From: Oxalobacteraceae sp. CFBP 8761 | GTDB lineage: Bacteria > Pseudomonadota > Gammaproteobacteria > Burkholderiales > Burkholderiaceae_D | NCBI GenBank assembly: GCA_014841595.1 | Contig: JACYUE010000001.1 | Span: forward strand, 2,034,996-2,098,995 | Direction: 5' to 3' | Length of the DNA: 64,000 nucleotides | Shown: positions 55,329 to 64,000 of the stretch, piece by piece | Numbering within the stretch: the first letter of the stretch is position 1 | How the letters are laid out: each line of letters begins with the position of its first letter | The notes under the pieces: model-generated | Told to the model about the DNA's origin: nothing | The model's database searches: none | Seen by the model: the letters and a program-made list of their open reading frames with translations, nothing else | Position numbers and translations under genes: made by a program

Positions 55329-56268
55329 GTTTTTTCCTTAGCGCCCGGCGGATCATGCCCAGCAGGCCATCCGGGCTGGCAATGATCATCACGACCAGCA
55401 CCACGCCGAGAACCAGCTGGTGTCCGGTCGGCATGAAGTTCTTGATGAATAACTGGTCGACCAGGTACACCACGACGGCGCCAATCAGCGGGCCCGTGAT
55501 GGTGCGGTAGCCGCCAAAGATCGCCGCGACGATCGGGATCGTTACCCACACCGCACTGAAGGCATAATCCGGTTCGAGGAAGTTGATGTAGTGCGCATTG
55601 AAGGCGCCTACGGCGCCGCACATGAAGGCCGACACCAGCAGCATCAGGCCCTTGAGCAGCGTGTTGTTCACGCCCACCACGCGCGTGGCATCCTCGCTGT
55701 CGTGCATGGCGCGCAGGGCCAGGCCGTGGGGGCTGCGGCGGATAACGTCGTAGGCCCAGGCAAACAGCAATACCATCGTCAGGATCACGAGGTAATTGCC
55801 GGTGTGGGTGCCGAAATTGTAGTCGAACACGGTCGGCAGGGTCGGGATCCTGGCAATGCCGCCGGCGCCGTTCGTGACTGACGTCCATTCAGTGGCAACG
55901 ATGCGGAAGATGTGCGCATACGCCAGGATGGCCAGCGCAAAGTAGGGGCCCCGCAGGCGCAGCACGGGCAGCATCAGGACCGCCGACAGCACCGCACCGA
56001 CGCCGCCCAGCACCAGGCCGATGAAGACCGGCACGTTGTACTGCATCGTCAGCACGGCCGACGTATAGGCGCCCACGCCAAAGAACGCCGCATGGCCGAA
56101 GCTGACCATGCCGCCCAGGTTGCCCAGCAGCGCCCACGACAGCGCGACGCCGCCAATGATCAGCGAGGCGATGACCAGGCTCATCACATAGCTGTTGCCG
56201 CCCAGCGCGAATGGCACCACGAGATACGTCGCCACCAGCGTGGCGATCAGGAGTTTGTTGAGTTTCAT
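55315..56268 (-). CDS. livM: Branched-chain-type ABC transporter permease LivM
   Basis: Inner-membrane permease of 317 residues from MKLNKLLIATL at 56268. LLGNLGGMVSFGHAAFFGVGAYTSAVL is the LivM signature, and RRSPHGLALRAMHDSEDATRVVGVN is the cytoplasmic coupling loop. The C-terminus ASPDGLLGMIRRALRKK is typical. The ATG overlaps the livH stop by 4 bases (ATGA). Confidence 0.93.
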   Translation of the reverse strand: MKLNKLLIATLVATYLVVPFALGGNSYVMSLVIASLIIGGVALSWALLGNLGGMVSFGHAAFFGVGAYTSAVLTMQYNVPVFIGLVLGGVGAVLSAVLMLPVLRLRGPYFALAILAYAHIFRIVATEWTSVTNGAGGIARIPTLPTVFDYNFGTHTGNYLVILTMVLLFAWAYDVIRRSPHGLALRAMHDSEDATRVVGVNNTLLKGLMLLVSAFMCGAVGAFNAHYINFLEPDYAFSAVWVTIPIVAAIFGGYRTITGPLIGAVVVYLVDQLFIKNFMPTGHQLVLGVVLVVMIIASPDGLLGMIRRALRKKHAAT

Positions 56269-57137
56269 CCGCGCCTCCGTGCCACACCAAACAGGCCATT
56301 GGGCATCACGAACAACACCACCAGGAACAGGCCCATCCCGGCCAGTTCCTGCAGCGCCGAACTGGCCAGCGTGATCGTCAGCGATTCGGCCACGCCCAGC
56401 AGGATTGCGCCGATCAGGACGCCGGGGATCGAGCCGAGGCCCGCCAGCACGGTAATGATGAATGCTTTCACGGTCAGTACGCTGCCATAGCCCGGCGTGA
56501 CGACGCCATAACTGAACAGGGCGACACCGGCAAAGGCGGCCAGGATGCCGGCCACGATGAACGACACCAGCTCCGTGCGGCCAGGGTTGATCCCCATCAG
56601 CTTGGCGGCGTCGCGGTTGCTCGACACGGCGCGCACGGCGCGGCCATACCAGCTGCGCGACAACCACCACCACAGCGCCACGATCAGCACGAGGCTCACG
56701 CCGAAGAACAGCACTTCGCTGCGCATGCTGTAGAGCTCGCCAACGATGAAGGCTTCCTGCATCCAGGTCGAGCTCGTGGTGCGCACGTCGGCGCTCCAGA
56801 TCATCAGGACCAGGTTGGTGAGGATCACGCCGACGCCGAAGGTCAGCGTCAGTGAATTGATTTCGCGATGCACCGTCACCCGGCTGACCAGGAAGTACAG
56901 CAGGCTCGAGGTGATGGTCACGATGATCACGGCGGCGGGAATCGCGGCCAGCGGATTCCAGCCGAGTTGCGATTCGACCGTGTAGGCGATGTAGGCCGCC
57001 AGCAATACCAGTTCGCCGTGCGCCAGGTTGATCACGTTCATGGCGCCGAACACGAGCGCCAGTCCCAGTGCAATCAGGGCGTAGGAGCCGCCCTGCAACA
57101 ACCCGGAATACACGGCTTGTAGAATCAAGTCCGTCAT
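56265..57137 (-). CDS. livH: Branched-chain-type ABC transporter permease LivH
   Basis: Inner-membrane permease of 290 residues. The LivH signature is SALIALGLALVFGAMNVINLAHG-like: SYALIALGLALVFGAM with NLAHGELVLLAAYIAY. VRAVSSNRDAAKLMGIN is the coupling loop, and GLGSIPGVLIGAILLGVAESL lies near the C-terminus. The ATG at 57137 is used; an in-frame TTG at 57149 is less likely. It follows the binding-protein gene by 80 bases and overlaps livM. Confidence 0.93.
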   Translation of the reverse strand: MTDLILQAVYSGLLQGGSYALIALGLALVFGAMNVINLAHGELVLLAAYIAYTVESQLGWNPLAAIPAAVIIVTITSSLLYFLVSRVTVHREINSLTLTFGVGVILTNLVLMIWSADVRTTSSTWMQEAFIVGELYSMRSEVLFFGVSLVLIVALWWWLSRSWYGRAVRAVSSNRDAAKLMGINPGRTELVSFIVAGILAAFAGVALFSYGVVTPGYGSVLTVKAFIITVLAGLGSIPGVLIGAILLGVAESLTITLASSALQELAGMGLFLVVLFVMPNGLFGVARRRG

Positions 57138-57217
57138 TTCTGCATCCAATCGATTATTCTCGCGGGCAGGGGGATCCTGCCCGTCTCGCTCATGCGCTCA
57201 CTCATGCGCCCACAGCG

Positions 57218-58384
57218 TTACCAGGGCAGGCCCGGATAGACCGGCTTGGCGGTCGCCGATTCTTTCGGCCATACCAGCTCGACCTTCTTGCCCTGGTGCT
57301 GGCCCATGCGCTGCGTGAAGTTCGGGTTGTCGCCCCGGGCATCGAACTGCACCCGGCCGATCAGGGTCTGGCGATCGGTCTTGCGCATTTCTTCGACCAC
57401 GCCGCCTTTTTTCAGCGTGCCCTTGTCGGCGGCGCGTGCGATCGCTTCGAACAGCAGCATCGACTGGACGTAGCCGAACTGGCCCAGGTAATCCGGGTCC
57501 TTGTTCAGCAGTGCCTTGTAGCCGTCGGCAAAGCGCTTGCCTTCTTCAGTCGAGAACTGCACCGGGTATGGGAGCACGGCGGTGCCGTACACGTTCGGCA
57601 TCAGGTCCGGGAAATCGGCCGCCATCTTCGGCGTTGCCAGCGACCACACGCCGGCGACGCCCTTGATGCTTGGCTTGAGGACCCGCGCGGCGCGCAGGAT
57701 GCCGACGTAGTCGTTTTCGTAGCCGACCATGACGATGAATTCGGAGCGGTCGCGCAGTTTCACCTTGTTGATGATCGGCTTGAAGTCGGTGATCAACGGG
57801 TCGAACGCGTGCGTGACGACTTTGACGCCCTTGGCTGCCAGGGTTTTTTCGACGTCCGAGGCCAGACCGTGGGTCGCATCCTTGGTCGAATAGATGATCG
57901 ACACCGACTTGACGTTGAGGTCGGTAAGCAGGCCGACGAGGGCCTTCTGGTAACCCTGGGTGTTATTGATGCGGAAGAAATTCTTGCGCCCGGCATTGAC
58001 CAGGCCATCGTCAACGCCACCCGACGTCACATAGGCCAGGCCCAGTTTGCCGGCAGCGTCCGAGGCAGGGGAAATATTGTTGGACGCGTAGCCGCCCGTG
58101 ATGGCGACCACGTTCTGGCTGGCCAGCTTTTCCACCGCAGCCACGGCCTTGGCCGGCGCCGATTCGTCGTCGACGGTGATGAGTTTGATCGTGTGCTTGC
58201 CGTTGGTCTTGTTGAAGACCTCGGCCGCGACGCGGATACCCTCTTGGGTGCCCAGGCCGACGCGGGCCAGCGGTCCGGTCAGCGGAATCTGCACGCCGAC
58301 CAGAAATTCTTCGGCACTTGCCAGGTTGATGCTGCCGACGGTGCCCAGTGCCAGGATGGCGAGGACGATCTTGTTTGCCTTCAT
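57218..58384 (-). CDS. livK: Branched-chain-type ABC transporter periplasmic binding protein
   Basis: Periplasmic ligand-binding protein of about 388 residues with signal peptide KIVLAILALGTVGSINLASAEE. The mature start FLVGVQIPLTGPLARVG and GYASNNISPASDAAGKLGLAYVTSGG are typical of the Peripla_BP_6 family. GGAG lies 5 bases before the ATG at 58384; a second ATG three bases earlier is too close. First transporter gene after the IclR regulator on the same strand. Linkage to glutaryl-CoA dehydrogenase and beta-oxidation genes points to an organic or dicarboxylic acid ligand, by context only. Confidence 0.9.
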   Translation of the reverse strand: MKANKIVLAILALGTVGSINLASAEEFLVGVQIPLTGPLARVGLGTQEGIRVAAEVFNKTNGKHTIKLITVDDESAPAKAVAAVEKLASQNVVAITGGYASNNISPASDAAGKLGLAYVTSGGVDDGLVNAGRKNFFRINNTQGYQKALVGLLTDLNVKSVSIIYSTKDATHGLASDVEKTLAAKGVKVVTHAFDPLITDFKPIINKVKLRDRSEFIVMVGYENDYVGILRAARVLKPSIKGVAGVWSLATPKMAADFPDLMPNVYGTAVLPYPVQFSTEEGKRFADGYKALLNKDPDYLGQFGYVQSMLLFEAIARAADKGTLKKGGVVEEMRKTDRQTLIGRVQFDARGDNPNFTQRMGQHQGKKVELVWPKESATAKPVYPGLPW

Positions 58385-58495
58385 CATGTCTCCGTTATTT
58401 TTTAGTGAATGTAGGAATAGTCAAAAACGACGGCAAGCCGAGGGCCTCACCGCGTGCAGCGGCGTCGCTCCTTGATTGCCGGTACCACGGCACCG

Positions 58496-59380
58496 CTAGC
58501 CGATATGCCGGCCCATGCTGATTTCGACGTTGCGCACCAGTTGCACCAGGCGAGGACCGAGGTCCTCGACCAGCTTTTCGTAGGGCAGCAAAAAGGCCGG
58601 GCCACCGCAATTGAATGCCATCGTCCGGGCGATGTCCTGGTCGAGCAGCGGCACGCCGACTGCGCTGATGTTCGCGTCCCACAGGCCGGACGACAGGACG
58701 AAGCCGCGGTCCTGGTAATCCTTGAAGCCCTGTTCGATGTCGGTCTTGATCTTGGGCCAGTTGGTGTCGGCCGTCAGGCGGATATGGTCCATCAAAAAAT
58801 CGCGGTCGGTTTGCGGCAGGCCGCACAGATAGGCCTTGCCCATCGCGGTCGTGGCCAGCGGGATGCGCGAACCGGCATCGCGCCGCAGCGTGACCGCAGC
58901 GCTGCCGCGGCAGGCTTCGACATACACCATGTGCAGGCGGTCGCGGATCCCGATCGCCACGCTGCACTGGGCGTATTCAGCCAGTTCCTGCATGGCCGGC
59001 CGGGCCAGTTTGCGCACGTCGAGGTTGGCGAGCAGGGTGTAGCCGAGCGCCAGCACGGGCGCGCCGAGCTGGTAGCGGCCCTGGTCGGCCGAATACGTGA
59101 GGTAGCCGAGTTTGGTCAGCGTGTAAGTCAGGCGTGAAATCGTCGGCTTGGGCATCCCGGTGCGCTTGGCCATCTCGCTGTTGGTGAGATACGCCTCGCC
59201 CGGGCGGAAGCAGCGCAGGATTTCCAGGCCGCGCGCCAGAGCAGTGACGAACTGGCGGTCCTTGCCGTTGTCTTCGTCGGGCGCGTCATCCTGGGGCGCT
59301 TGTGGTAACTCTTGCTGTAGCTCTTGCGAGGTGGCGGGTGCCGCCAGCAAAGGGTCTTCCAGTGACTGGATCGAGTCCAT
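58496..59380 (-). CDS. IclR family transcriptional regulator
   Basis: A 294-residue regulator. A charged, Gln-rich tail of about 40 residues is followed by the winged helix (ALARGLEILRCFRPGEAYLTNSEMAKRTGMPKPTISRLTYTLTKLGYL) and the effector-binding domain (MQELAEYAQCSVAIGIRDRLHMVYVE, GSRIPLATTAMGKAYLCGL, SAVGVPLLD). AGGAG lies 8 bases before the ATG at 59380. It faces the beta-oxidation operon across a 312-base gap with three identical-type palindromes and lies upstream of the liv genes on its own strand. It most likely controls both. Confidence 0.92.
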   Translation of the reverse strand: MDSIQSLEDPLLAAPATSQELQQELPQAPQDDAPDEDNGKDRQFVTALARGLEILRCFRPGEAYLTNSEMAKRTGMPKPTISRLTYTLTKLGYLTYSADQGRYQLGAPVLALGYTLLANLDVRKLARPAMQELAEYAQCSVAIGIRDRLHMVYVEACRGSAAVTLRRDAGSRIPLATTAMGKAYLCGLPQTDRDFLMDHIRLTADTNWPKIKTDIEQGFKDYQDRGFVLSSGLWDANISAVGVPLLDQDIARTMAFNCGGPAFLLPYEKLVEDLGPRLVQLVRNVEISMGRHIG

Positions 59381-59473
59381 TCTTGTCTCCTATGCCCGGC
59401 ATCTCCGGCTGGGCTTGAGTCGGATATTCACATACCGAAAACCGGAGTGTCAACAGTTTTTGTGAAATGGTCG

Positions 59474-59486
59474 TTCGCAGAGCGAA
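59474..59486. promoter_or_regulatory. IclR-type operator copy 1 (TTCGCAGAGCGAA)
   Basis: A 13-base palindrome (TTCGC-AGA-GCGAA) lying 94 bases upstream of the IclR start, in the divergent promoter region. It differs from copies 2 and 3 only at the central base. Confidence 0.7.
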
Positions 59487-59522
59487 ACACCTAGTATGGG
59501 TAATTACGTTCATTCGACGAAT

Positions 59523-59535
59523 TTCGCACAGCGAA
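59523..59535. promoter_or_regulatory. IclR-type operator copy 2 (TTCGCACAGCGAA)
   Basis: Centre 49 bases from copy 1. It is immediately preceded by another small palindrome, ATTCGACGAAT (59512-59522), with the same TTCG half. Confidence 0.7.
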
Positions 59536-59641
59536 TCACTGGATCTGCCGGTTTTACCCGCAAAAGCGGCGCTGTGAAGTCGTTTACATTTTCGAGAAAA
59601 ATCGGTTATCGTTGATCGCAACAAGAAATGCAAAACTCGGT

Positions 59642-59654
59642 TTCGCACAGCGAA
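59642..59654. promoter_or_regulatory. IclR-type operator copy 3 (TTCGCACAGCGAA)
   Basis: Identical to copy 2, ending 38 bases before the start codon of the hydratase/dehydrogenase gene, where binding would block transcription or early elongation. Confidence 0.7.
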
Positions 59655-59692
59655 CCGACTTAGCATCGAACATAAAATCAAGGAGACAGCTC

Positions 59693-61810
59693 ATGCACAC
59701 CGGCGCAACTGGCCCGGTCGCTCGTGCCATGCACGGCGACATTCTCGTCGTCACCATCGACAATCCTCCCGTCAATGCGCTTGGCGTCGACGTCCGTCGC
59801 GGCCTCGCCGCGGCGATCGACGCAGCCGTGGCCGACGCTGCCGTCAAGGCCGTGCTGATCGTCGGTAGCGGCAAGACCTTCATCGGCGGCGCCGATATCC
59901 GCGAATTCGGCAAGCCGCCGATGGCGCCGTTCCTGCCCGACGTCTGCAACGGTATCGAAGCCTGCAGCAAACCGGTGATTGCCGTGATCCACGGCGCTGC
60001 GCTCGGCGGTGGACTCGAGATCGCGCTGGCGGCGCACTACCGTTTGGCGCTGCCCGCAGCGAAACTGGGTTTACCCGAAGTGGCGCTTGGCCTGCTGCCG
60101 GGCGCCGGCGGCACCCAGCGCACGCCGCGCCTGATCGGCGCCGCCGCAGCGCTCGACCTGATGCTGAGCGGCCGCCACGCAGGCGCGGCCGAAGCGGCAA
60201 AACTGGGCCTGGTCGACCGGGTGGTGGATGGGGCCGACCCGCTCGCAGCCGGCCTGGCGTATGCGCAGGAGCTGGTGCAGGGTGGGGCGCCGGTACGGCG
60301 TACCCGTGACGCCACGCAGCTTGCCGACACGGCGGCCCAGCGCGCCGCGATCGACAGCGCCCGCGCCGAGACGGCCAAAAAATCACGCGGTCTGTTCTCG
60401 CCCCTGAAAATCGTGGACGCGGTGCAGGGCGCGCTTGAGCTGCCGTTCGACGAAGGCCAGGCGCTGGAGCGCAAGCTGTTCCTCGAATGCCTCGACAGTC
60501 CGCAGCGCGCCGGGCTGGTGCATGCCTTCTTCGCCGAGCGCGAAACGGCCCGGGCGCCGGAGACGCGCAGTGCCAAGCCACGCCCGATCAATAGCATCGG
60601 TGTCGTCGGTGGCGGCACCATGGGCGCCGGCATCGCCGTTGCCGTCCTCGATGCCGGCTTGCCGGTCACGATGATCGAGCGCGACGACGAGGCGCTGGCG
60701 CATGGCCGCAAGCATGTCGAGAAGGTGTATGACGGCCTGATCGCCAAAGGCCGCATCACGCAGGACGCCAAAGACGCTACCATGGCGCGCTTCAATGGCA
60801 GCACGTCGTACGACGCGCTGGCCCAGGCCGATCTGGTGATCGAAGCCGTGTTCGAAGACATGGCCGTGAAACACGCCGTGTTTGCCGAACTCGATCGCGT
60901 CTGCAAACCCGGTGCGGTGCTGGCCACCAATACGTCCTACCTCGACATCGACGCCATCGCGGCGGCCATCTCGCGCCCGCAGGACGTCGTCGGCCTGCAT
61001 TTCTTCTCGCCGGCGAACATCATGAAGCTGCTCGAGATCGTCGTGCCGGCCAAGGTGGCCGACGACGTGGTCGCCACCGCGTTCGACCTGGCAAAGAAGC
61101 TGCGCAAGGTGCCGGTGCGCGCCGGCGTGTGCGACGGTTTCATCGGCAACCGCATCCTCGCCGTGTACGGCCAGGCCGCGCACGCGATGATGGAAGACGG
61201 CGCCTCGCCCTACCAGATCGACAAGGCACTGCGTGACTTCGGCTACCCGATGGGGCCGTTCCAGGTCTCCGACCTGGCCGGTGGCGACATCGGCTGGGCC
61301 ACGCGCAAGCGGCGCGCCCCCACGCGTGACCCGCGCGCACGTTACGTGCAGATCGCCGACCGCCTGTGCGAACGGGGCTGGTTCGGCCAGAAAACCGGGC
61401 GTGGCTACTACCTGTATCCTGACGGTGCCCGCGTCGGCACGCCGGACCCGGAAGTCGAGGCCATCATCGATGCCGAACGTGAACGCGCCGGTAAATCACC
61501 GCGCAGCTTCAGTGACGCCGAGATCGTGCGCCGCTACCTGGCCGCGATGATCAACGAGGGCGCCAATGTCGTGCACCAGAAGATCGCTCTGCGGCCACTC
61601 GATGTGGATGTGACGTTCGTGCACGGCTACGGCTTCCCGCGCTACCGCGGCGGCCCGATGCACTATGCCGACACGGTCGGTCTGCCCACGATCCTGGCCG
61701 ACATCCGCGAGTTTGCCAAGGAAGACCCGCTGTCCTGGCAGCCGTCGCCGCTGCTGGTCGAACTGGTCGACAAGGGCGCCAATTTCGCCAGCCTGAATCA
61801 ATCCGCGTAG
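59693..61810 (+). CDS. Bifunctional enoyl-CoA hydratase/3-hydroxyacyl-CoA dehydrogenase (PimF/FadB-like)
   Basis: A 705-residue fusion that hydrates enoyl-CoA and oxidises the 3-hydroxyacyl-CoA. The hydratase half has the oxyanion segment GGADI at 65-69, GAALGGGLE at 101-109 and [11 protein letters not shown] at 133-143. The dehydrogenase half begins near residue 300 with the NAD motif [27 protein letters not shown] carries the catalytic His, and CDGFIGNRI and the C-terminal helical domains follow. AGGAG lies 7 bases before the ATG at 59693. It heads an operon with thiolase and acyl-CoA dehydrogenase, an order resembling pimF-B-C more than fadBA. Confidence 0.92.
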   Translation: MHTGATGPVARAMHGDILVVTIDNPPVNALGVDVRRGLAAAIDAAVADAAVKAVLIVGSGKTFIGGADIREFGKPPMAPFLPDVCNGIEACSKPVIAVIHGAALGGGLEIALAAHYRLALPAAKLGLPEVALGLLPGAGGTQRTPRLIGAAAALDLMLSGRHAGAAEAAKLGLVDRVVDGADPLAAGLAYAQELVQGGAPVRRTRDATQLADTAAQRAAIDSARAETAKKSRGLFSPLKIVDAVQGALELPFDEGQALERKLFLECLDSPQRAGLVHAFFAERETARAPETRSAKPRPINSIGVVGGGTMGAGIAVAVLDAGLPVTMIERDDEALAHGRKHVEKVYDGLIAKGRITQDAKDATMARFNGSTSYDALAQADLVIEAVFEDMAVKHAVFAELDRVCKPGAVLATNTSYLDIDAIAAAISRPQDVVGLHFFSPANIMKLLEIVVPAKVADDVVATAFDLAKKLRKVPVRAGVCDGFIGNRILAVYGQAAHAMMEDGASPYQIDKALRDFGYPMGPFQVSDLAGGDIGWATRKRRAPTRDPRARYVQIADRLCERGWFGQKTGRGYYLYPDGARVGTPDPEVEAIIDAERERAGKSPRSFSDAEIVRRYLAAMINEGANVVHQKIALRPLDVDVTFVHGYGFPRYRGGPMHYADTVGLPTILADIREFAKEDPLSWQPSPLLVELVDKGANFASLNQSA

Positions 61811-61844
61811 AACCCATCGTTCTCAATCAGTCAGGAGACTCGCC

Positions 61845-63026
61845 ATGCGCGAAGCTGTCATCGTTTCAACCGCCCGCACCCCGCTGACCAAGGCGCACCG
61901 CGGCGAATTCAATATCACCCCTGGCGCCCAGCTGGCCGCCTTTGCCGTGCGCGCCGCCGTCGAGCGCGCCGGCATCGATCCGGCCATGATCGAGGATGCG
62001 ATTCTCGGCTGCGGCTACCCGGAAGGCACCACCGGTCGCAACGTCGCGCGCCAGAGCGTGATCCGCGCCGGCCTGCCGATCACGATCGCCGGCACCACCG
62101 TCAACCGTTTCTGCGCCTCGGGCCTGCAGGCAATCGCCATCGGCGCCGGCCGCATCATCGTCGACGGCGCGCCGGCCATCATCGCCGGCGGTGTGGAGAG
62201 CATCTCGCACATCCGCAGCCGCGACAGCGGCGATTCGGGCATCGACCCGTGGATCCTGGAACACAAGCCGGACCTGTATCTGCCGATGATCGACACTGCC
62301 GACATCGTTGCCGCGCGCTACAACATCAGCCGCGAAGCGCAGGACCGCTTCTCGTTCGAATCCCAGCGCAAGACCGAGGCGGCGCAGCTGGCCGGCCGCT
62401 ACAGCGAAGAAATCGTCGCCTGCACCACGACCATGGCCGTCACCGACAAGGAGACGAAAGAAGTCAGCCACCGTGAAGTCACGATCGCCGAAGACACCTG
62501 CAACCGGCGCGGCACGACCTATGAAGGCCTGGCCAAGCTGGCGCCGGTCATGGGCGAGGGCAAATTCGTCACCGCCGGCAATGCGTCGCAGCTGTCCGAT
62601 GGCGCGTCGGCCTGCGTGATGATGGAAGCAAAAGAAGCCGAACGCCTCGGCTTGACGCCGCTGGGCGCCTTCCGTGGCATGGCGGTGGCCGGCTGCGAGC
62701 CGGATGAAATGGGCATCGGCCCCGTGTTCGCGGTGCCCAAGCTCTTGAAGCGCTTCGGCCTGACGGTGGACGACATCGACCTGTGGGAACTGAACGAAGC
62801 GTTTGCCTCGCAGGCGATCTACTGCCAGCAGCAACTCGGCATTCCCGACGAGCGCCTGAACGTCGACGGTGGCGCGATTTCGATCGGCCACCCGTTCGGC
62901 ATGACGGGGGCGCGCCTGGCCGGCCACATTCTGATTGAAGGCCGGCGCCGCGGCGCGAAGTACGCCGTGGTCACGATGTGCATCGCCGGCGGCATGGGCG
63001 CTGCGGGCCTGTTCGAGATTTTCTAA
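61845..63026 (+). CDS. Acetyl-CoA C-acyltransferase (thiolase)
   Basis: Cytoplasmic thiolase of 393 residues that cleaves 3-ketoacyl-CoA. The active-site nucleophile is Cys90 ([11 protein letters not shown]). His349 is in [10 protein letters not shown] and Cys379 in [17 protein letters not shown] precedes the ATG. It lies 34 bases after the hydratase/dehydrogenase gene and 9 bases before the acyl-CoA dehydrogenase, in one operon. In a pim-like pathway it would be PimB, releasing acetyl-CoA and leaving a dicarboxyl-CoA shortened by two carbons. Confidence 0.94.
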   Translation: MREAVIVSTARTPLTKAHRGEFNITPGAQLAAFAVRAAVERAGIDPAMIEDAILGCGYPEGTTGRNVARQSVIRAGLPITIAGTTVNRFCASGLQAIAIGAGRIIVDGAPAIIAGGVESISHIRSRDSGDSGIDPWILEHKPDLYLPMIDTADIVAARYNISREAQDRFSFESQRKTEAAQLAGRYSEEIVACTTTMAVTDKETKEVSHREVTIAEDTCNRRGTTYEGLAKLAPVMGEGKFVTAGNASQLSDGASACVMMEAKEAERLGLTPLGAFRGMAVAGCEPDEMGIGPVFAVPKLLKRFGLTVDDIDLWELNEAFASQAIYCQQQLGIPDERLNVDGGAISIGHPFGMTGARLAGHILIEGRRRGAKYAVVTMCIAGGMGAAGLFEIF

Positions 63027-63035
63027 AGGATCATC

Positions 63036-64000
63036 ATGGATTTACATTTCACCCCTGAACAAGAGCGCTTTCGCGACGAGGTACGGGCATTCCTGGCCGA
63101 GAAGCTGCCGCAGGACCTGTCGGAAAAAGTCGCCAATGGCATGCACCTGTCGAAGGCCGACATGGAGCGCTGGCACGCGATCCTGAATGAGCGCGGCTGG
63201 CTGGCAAACCACTGGCCGGAAGCATACGGCGGCCCGGGCTGGGACGCCATCGAAAAATTTATCTTCGAGACCGAATGCGCGCTGGCCAATACGCCGCGCA
63301 TCGTGCCGTTCGGCGTCAACATGCTGGGCCCGGTCCTGATCAAGTACGGCAACCAGGCGCAAAAGGACTACTGGCTGCCCCGCATCCTGGATGGCTCGGA
63401 CTGGTGGTGCCAGGGATATTCGGAGCCGGGCGCGGGCTCCGACCTCGCTGCGGTCAAGTGCAGCGCCGTGCGCGGTGTGGACGCCGACGGCGAGCATTAC
63501 ATCGTCAATGGCCAGAAGACCTGGACCACGCTCGGCCAGCACGCCAACATGATCTTCTGCCTGGTGCGCACCGATGCGGGCGCCAAGAAGCAGGAGGGCA
63601 TCAGCTTCCTGCTGATCGACATGCAGTCACCGGGCGTGGACGTGCGCCCCATCACGCTGCTCGATGGCGAGCGCGAAGTGAACGAAGTATTCTTCACCGA
63701 TGTGCGGGTGCCGGTGCAGAACCTGGTCGGTGAAGAGCATCGCGGCTGGACCTGCGCCAAATATCTGCTGACGTATGAACGCACGAACATCGCCGGCGTC
63801 GGCTTCTCGATGGCGGCGCTGGCGCGTTTGAAACGCATCGCGCAGGAGCAGACGCGCGGTGGCAAGCCGCTGGCCGATGATCCGGGCTTTGCGCGCCGCC
63901 TGGCGCTTGTCGAGATCGACCTGGACAACATGAAGACCACCAATCTGCGCGTGATCGCGGCAGTGGCTGGCGGCGGCGTGCCGGGCGCGGAGAGTTCGAT
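63036..64000 (+). CDS. Acyl-CoA dehydrogenase, PimC-like (partial, runs off the window)
   Basis: The first 321 codons of an acyl-CoA dehydrogenase. The start MDLHFTPEQERFRDEVRAFL, GWLANHWPEAYGGPGW, GYSEPGAGSDLAAVKC and GQKTWTTLGQHANMIFCLVRT are typical of the large-subunit type whose partner is a second acyl-CoA dehydrogenase gene (pimC/pimD pairs). AAAGGA precedes the ATG. A pimD-like gene just beyond the window is predicted. The catalytic base region is not yet reached. Confidence 0.88.
   Translation, partial: MDLHFTPEQERFRDEVRAFLAEKLPQDLSEKVANGMHLSKADMERWHAILNERGWLANHWPEAYGGPGWDAIEKFIFETECALANTPRIVPFGVNMLGPVLIKYGNQAQKDYWLPRILDGSDWWCQGYSEPGAGSDLAAVKCSAVRGVDADGEHYIVNGQKTWTTLGQHANMIFCLVRTDAGAKKQEGISFLLIDMQSPGVDVRPITLLDGEREVNEVFFTDVRVPVQNLVGEEHRGWTCAKYLLTYERTNIAGVGFSMAALARLKRIAQEQTRGGKPLADDPGFARRLALVEIDLDNMKTTNLRVIAAVAGGGVPGAESS

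Overview
The window looks like a chromosomal segment of a free-living betaproteobacterium, most likely Oxalobacteraceae and close to Massilia. This is judged from the high GC content, the strong GC bias at third codon positions, the dense chemotaxis receptor set, the Tad pilus genes and the family-level look of the proteins; it was not checked by database search. No tRNA, rRNA, CRISPR array, insertion sequence or phage gene was seen. About 50 protein genes fill roughly 90 percent of the sequence.

Layout. 1-3.5 kb: the end of a Tad/Flp pilus operon (tadZ/cpaE end, tadA/cpaF, tadB, tadC). 3.8-9.0 kb: a chemotaxis receptor, a 72-residue unknown protein with its own terminator, a soluble PAS histidine kinase, a DedA protein and an AI-2E-family permease. 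9.2-18.9 kb: an outer-membrane barrel protein, the pqiABC envelope lipid-transport operon, a sugar dehydrogenase, a second chemotaxis receptor, a PRISE-type reductase and a small lipoprotein. 19-30.7 kb: a Fur-box-controlled siderophore receptor, an exported methyltransferase, an amino-acid permease, a PHA-synthase-like hydrolase, a DUF1624 membrane protein, a 2-hydroxyacid dehydrogenase, a truncated RlmI-like protein, a divergent siderophore-interacting protein/MarR pair and zwf.

30.8-42.8 kb is a pectin/galacturonate utilisation locus. One strand carries a large TonB-dependent receptor, a GH28 polygalacturonase, a DUF4861 protein and a GH105 unsaturated glucuronyl/galacturonyl hydrolase. 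The other carries galactarate dehydratase (garD), uronate dehydrogenase (udh), an aldose 1-epimerase and a secreted esterase-like hydrolase. Five copies of a TGGTCAGRCCA-type palindrome sit in the two control regions and tie the halves into one regulon. The regulator, probably a FadR-type GntR protein, is not in the window.

42.9-51 kb: a small CPCPYN protein, a class C beta-lactamase-fold hydrolase, a DUF2946-like protein next to a ZnuD-like receptor, and a cluster of outer-membrane barrel, mini PstS-like protein and chemotaxis receptor. 51-64 kb: a minus-strand set with an IclR regulator, a complete branched-chain-type ABC importer, ETF-ubiquinone oxidoreductase and glutaryl-CoA dehydrogenase. 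Divergent from it is a plus-strand beta-oxidation operon (hydratase/dehydrogenase fusion, thiolase, acyl-CoA dehydrogenase running off the end). Three copies of TTCGCASAGCGAA occupy the divergent promoter. Gene content and order resemble the pim (pimelate) operon, so uptake and degradation of a dicarboxylic acid to glutaryl-CoA and then crotonyl-CoA is the leading inference.
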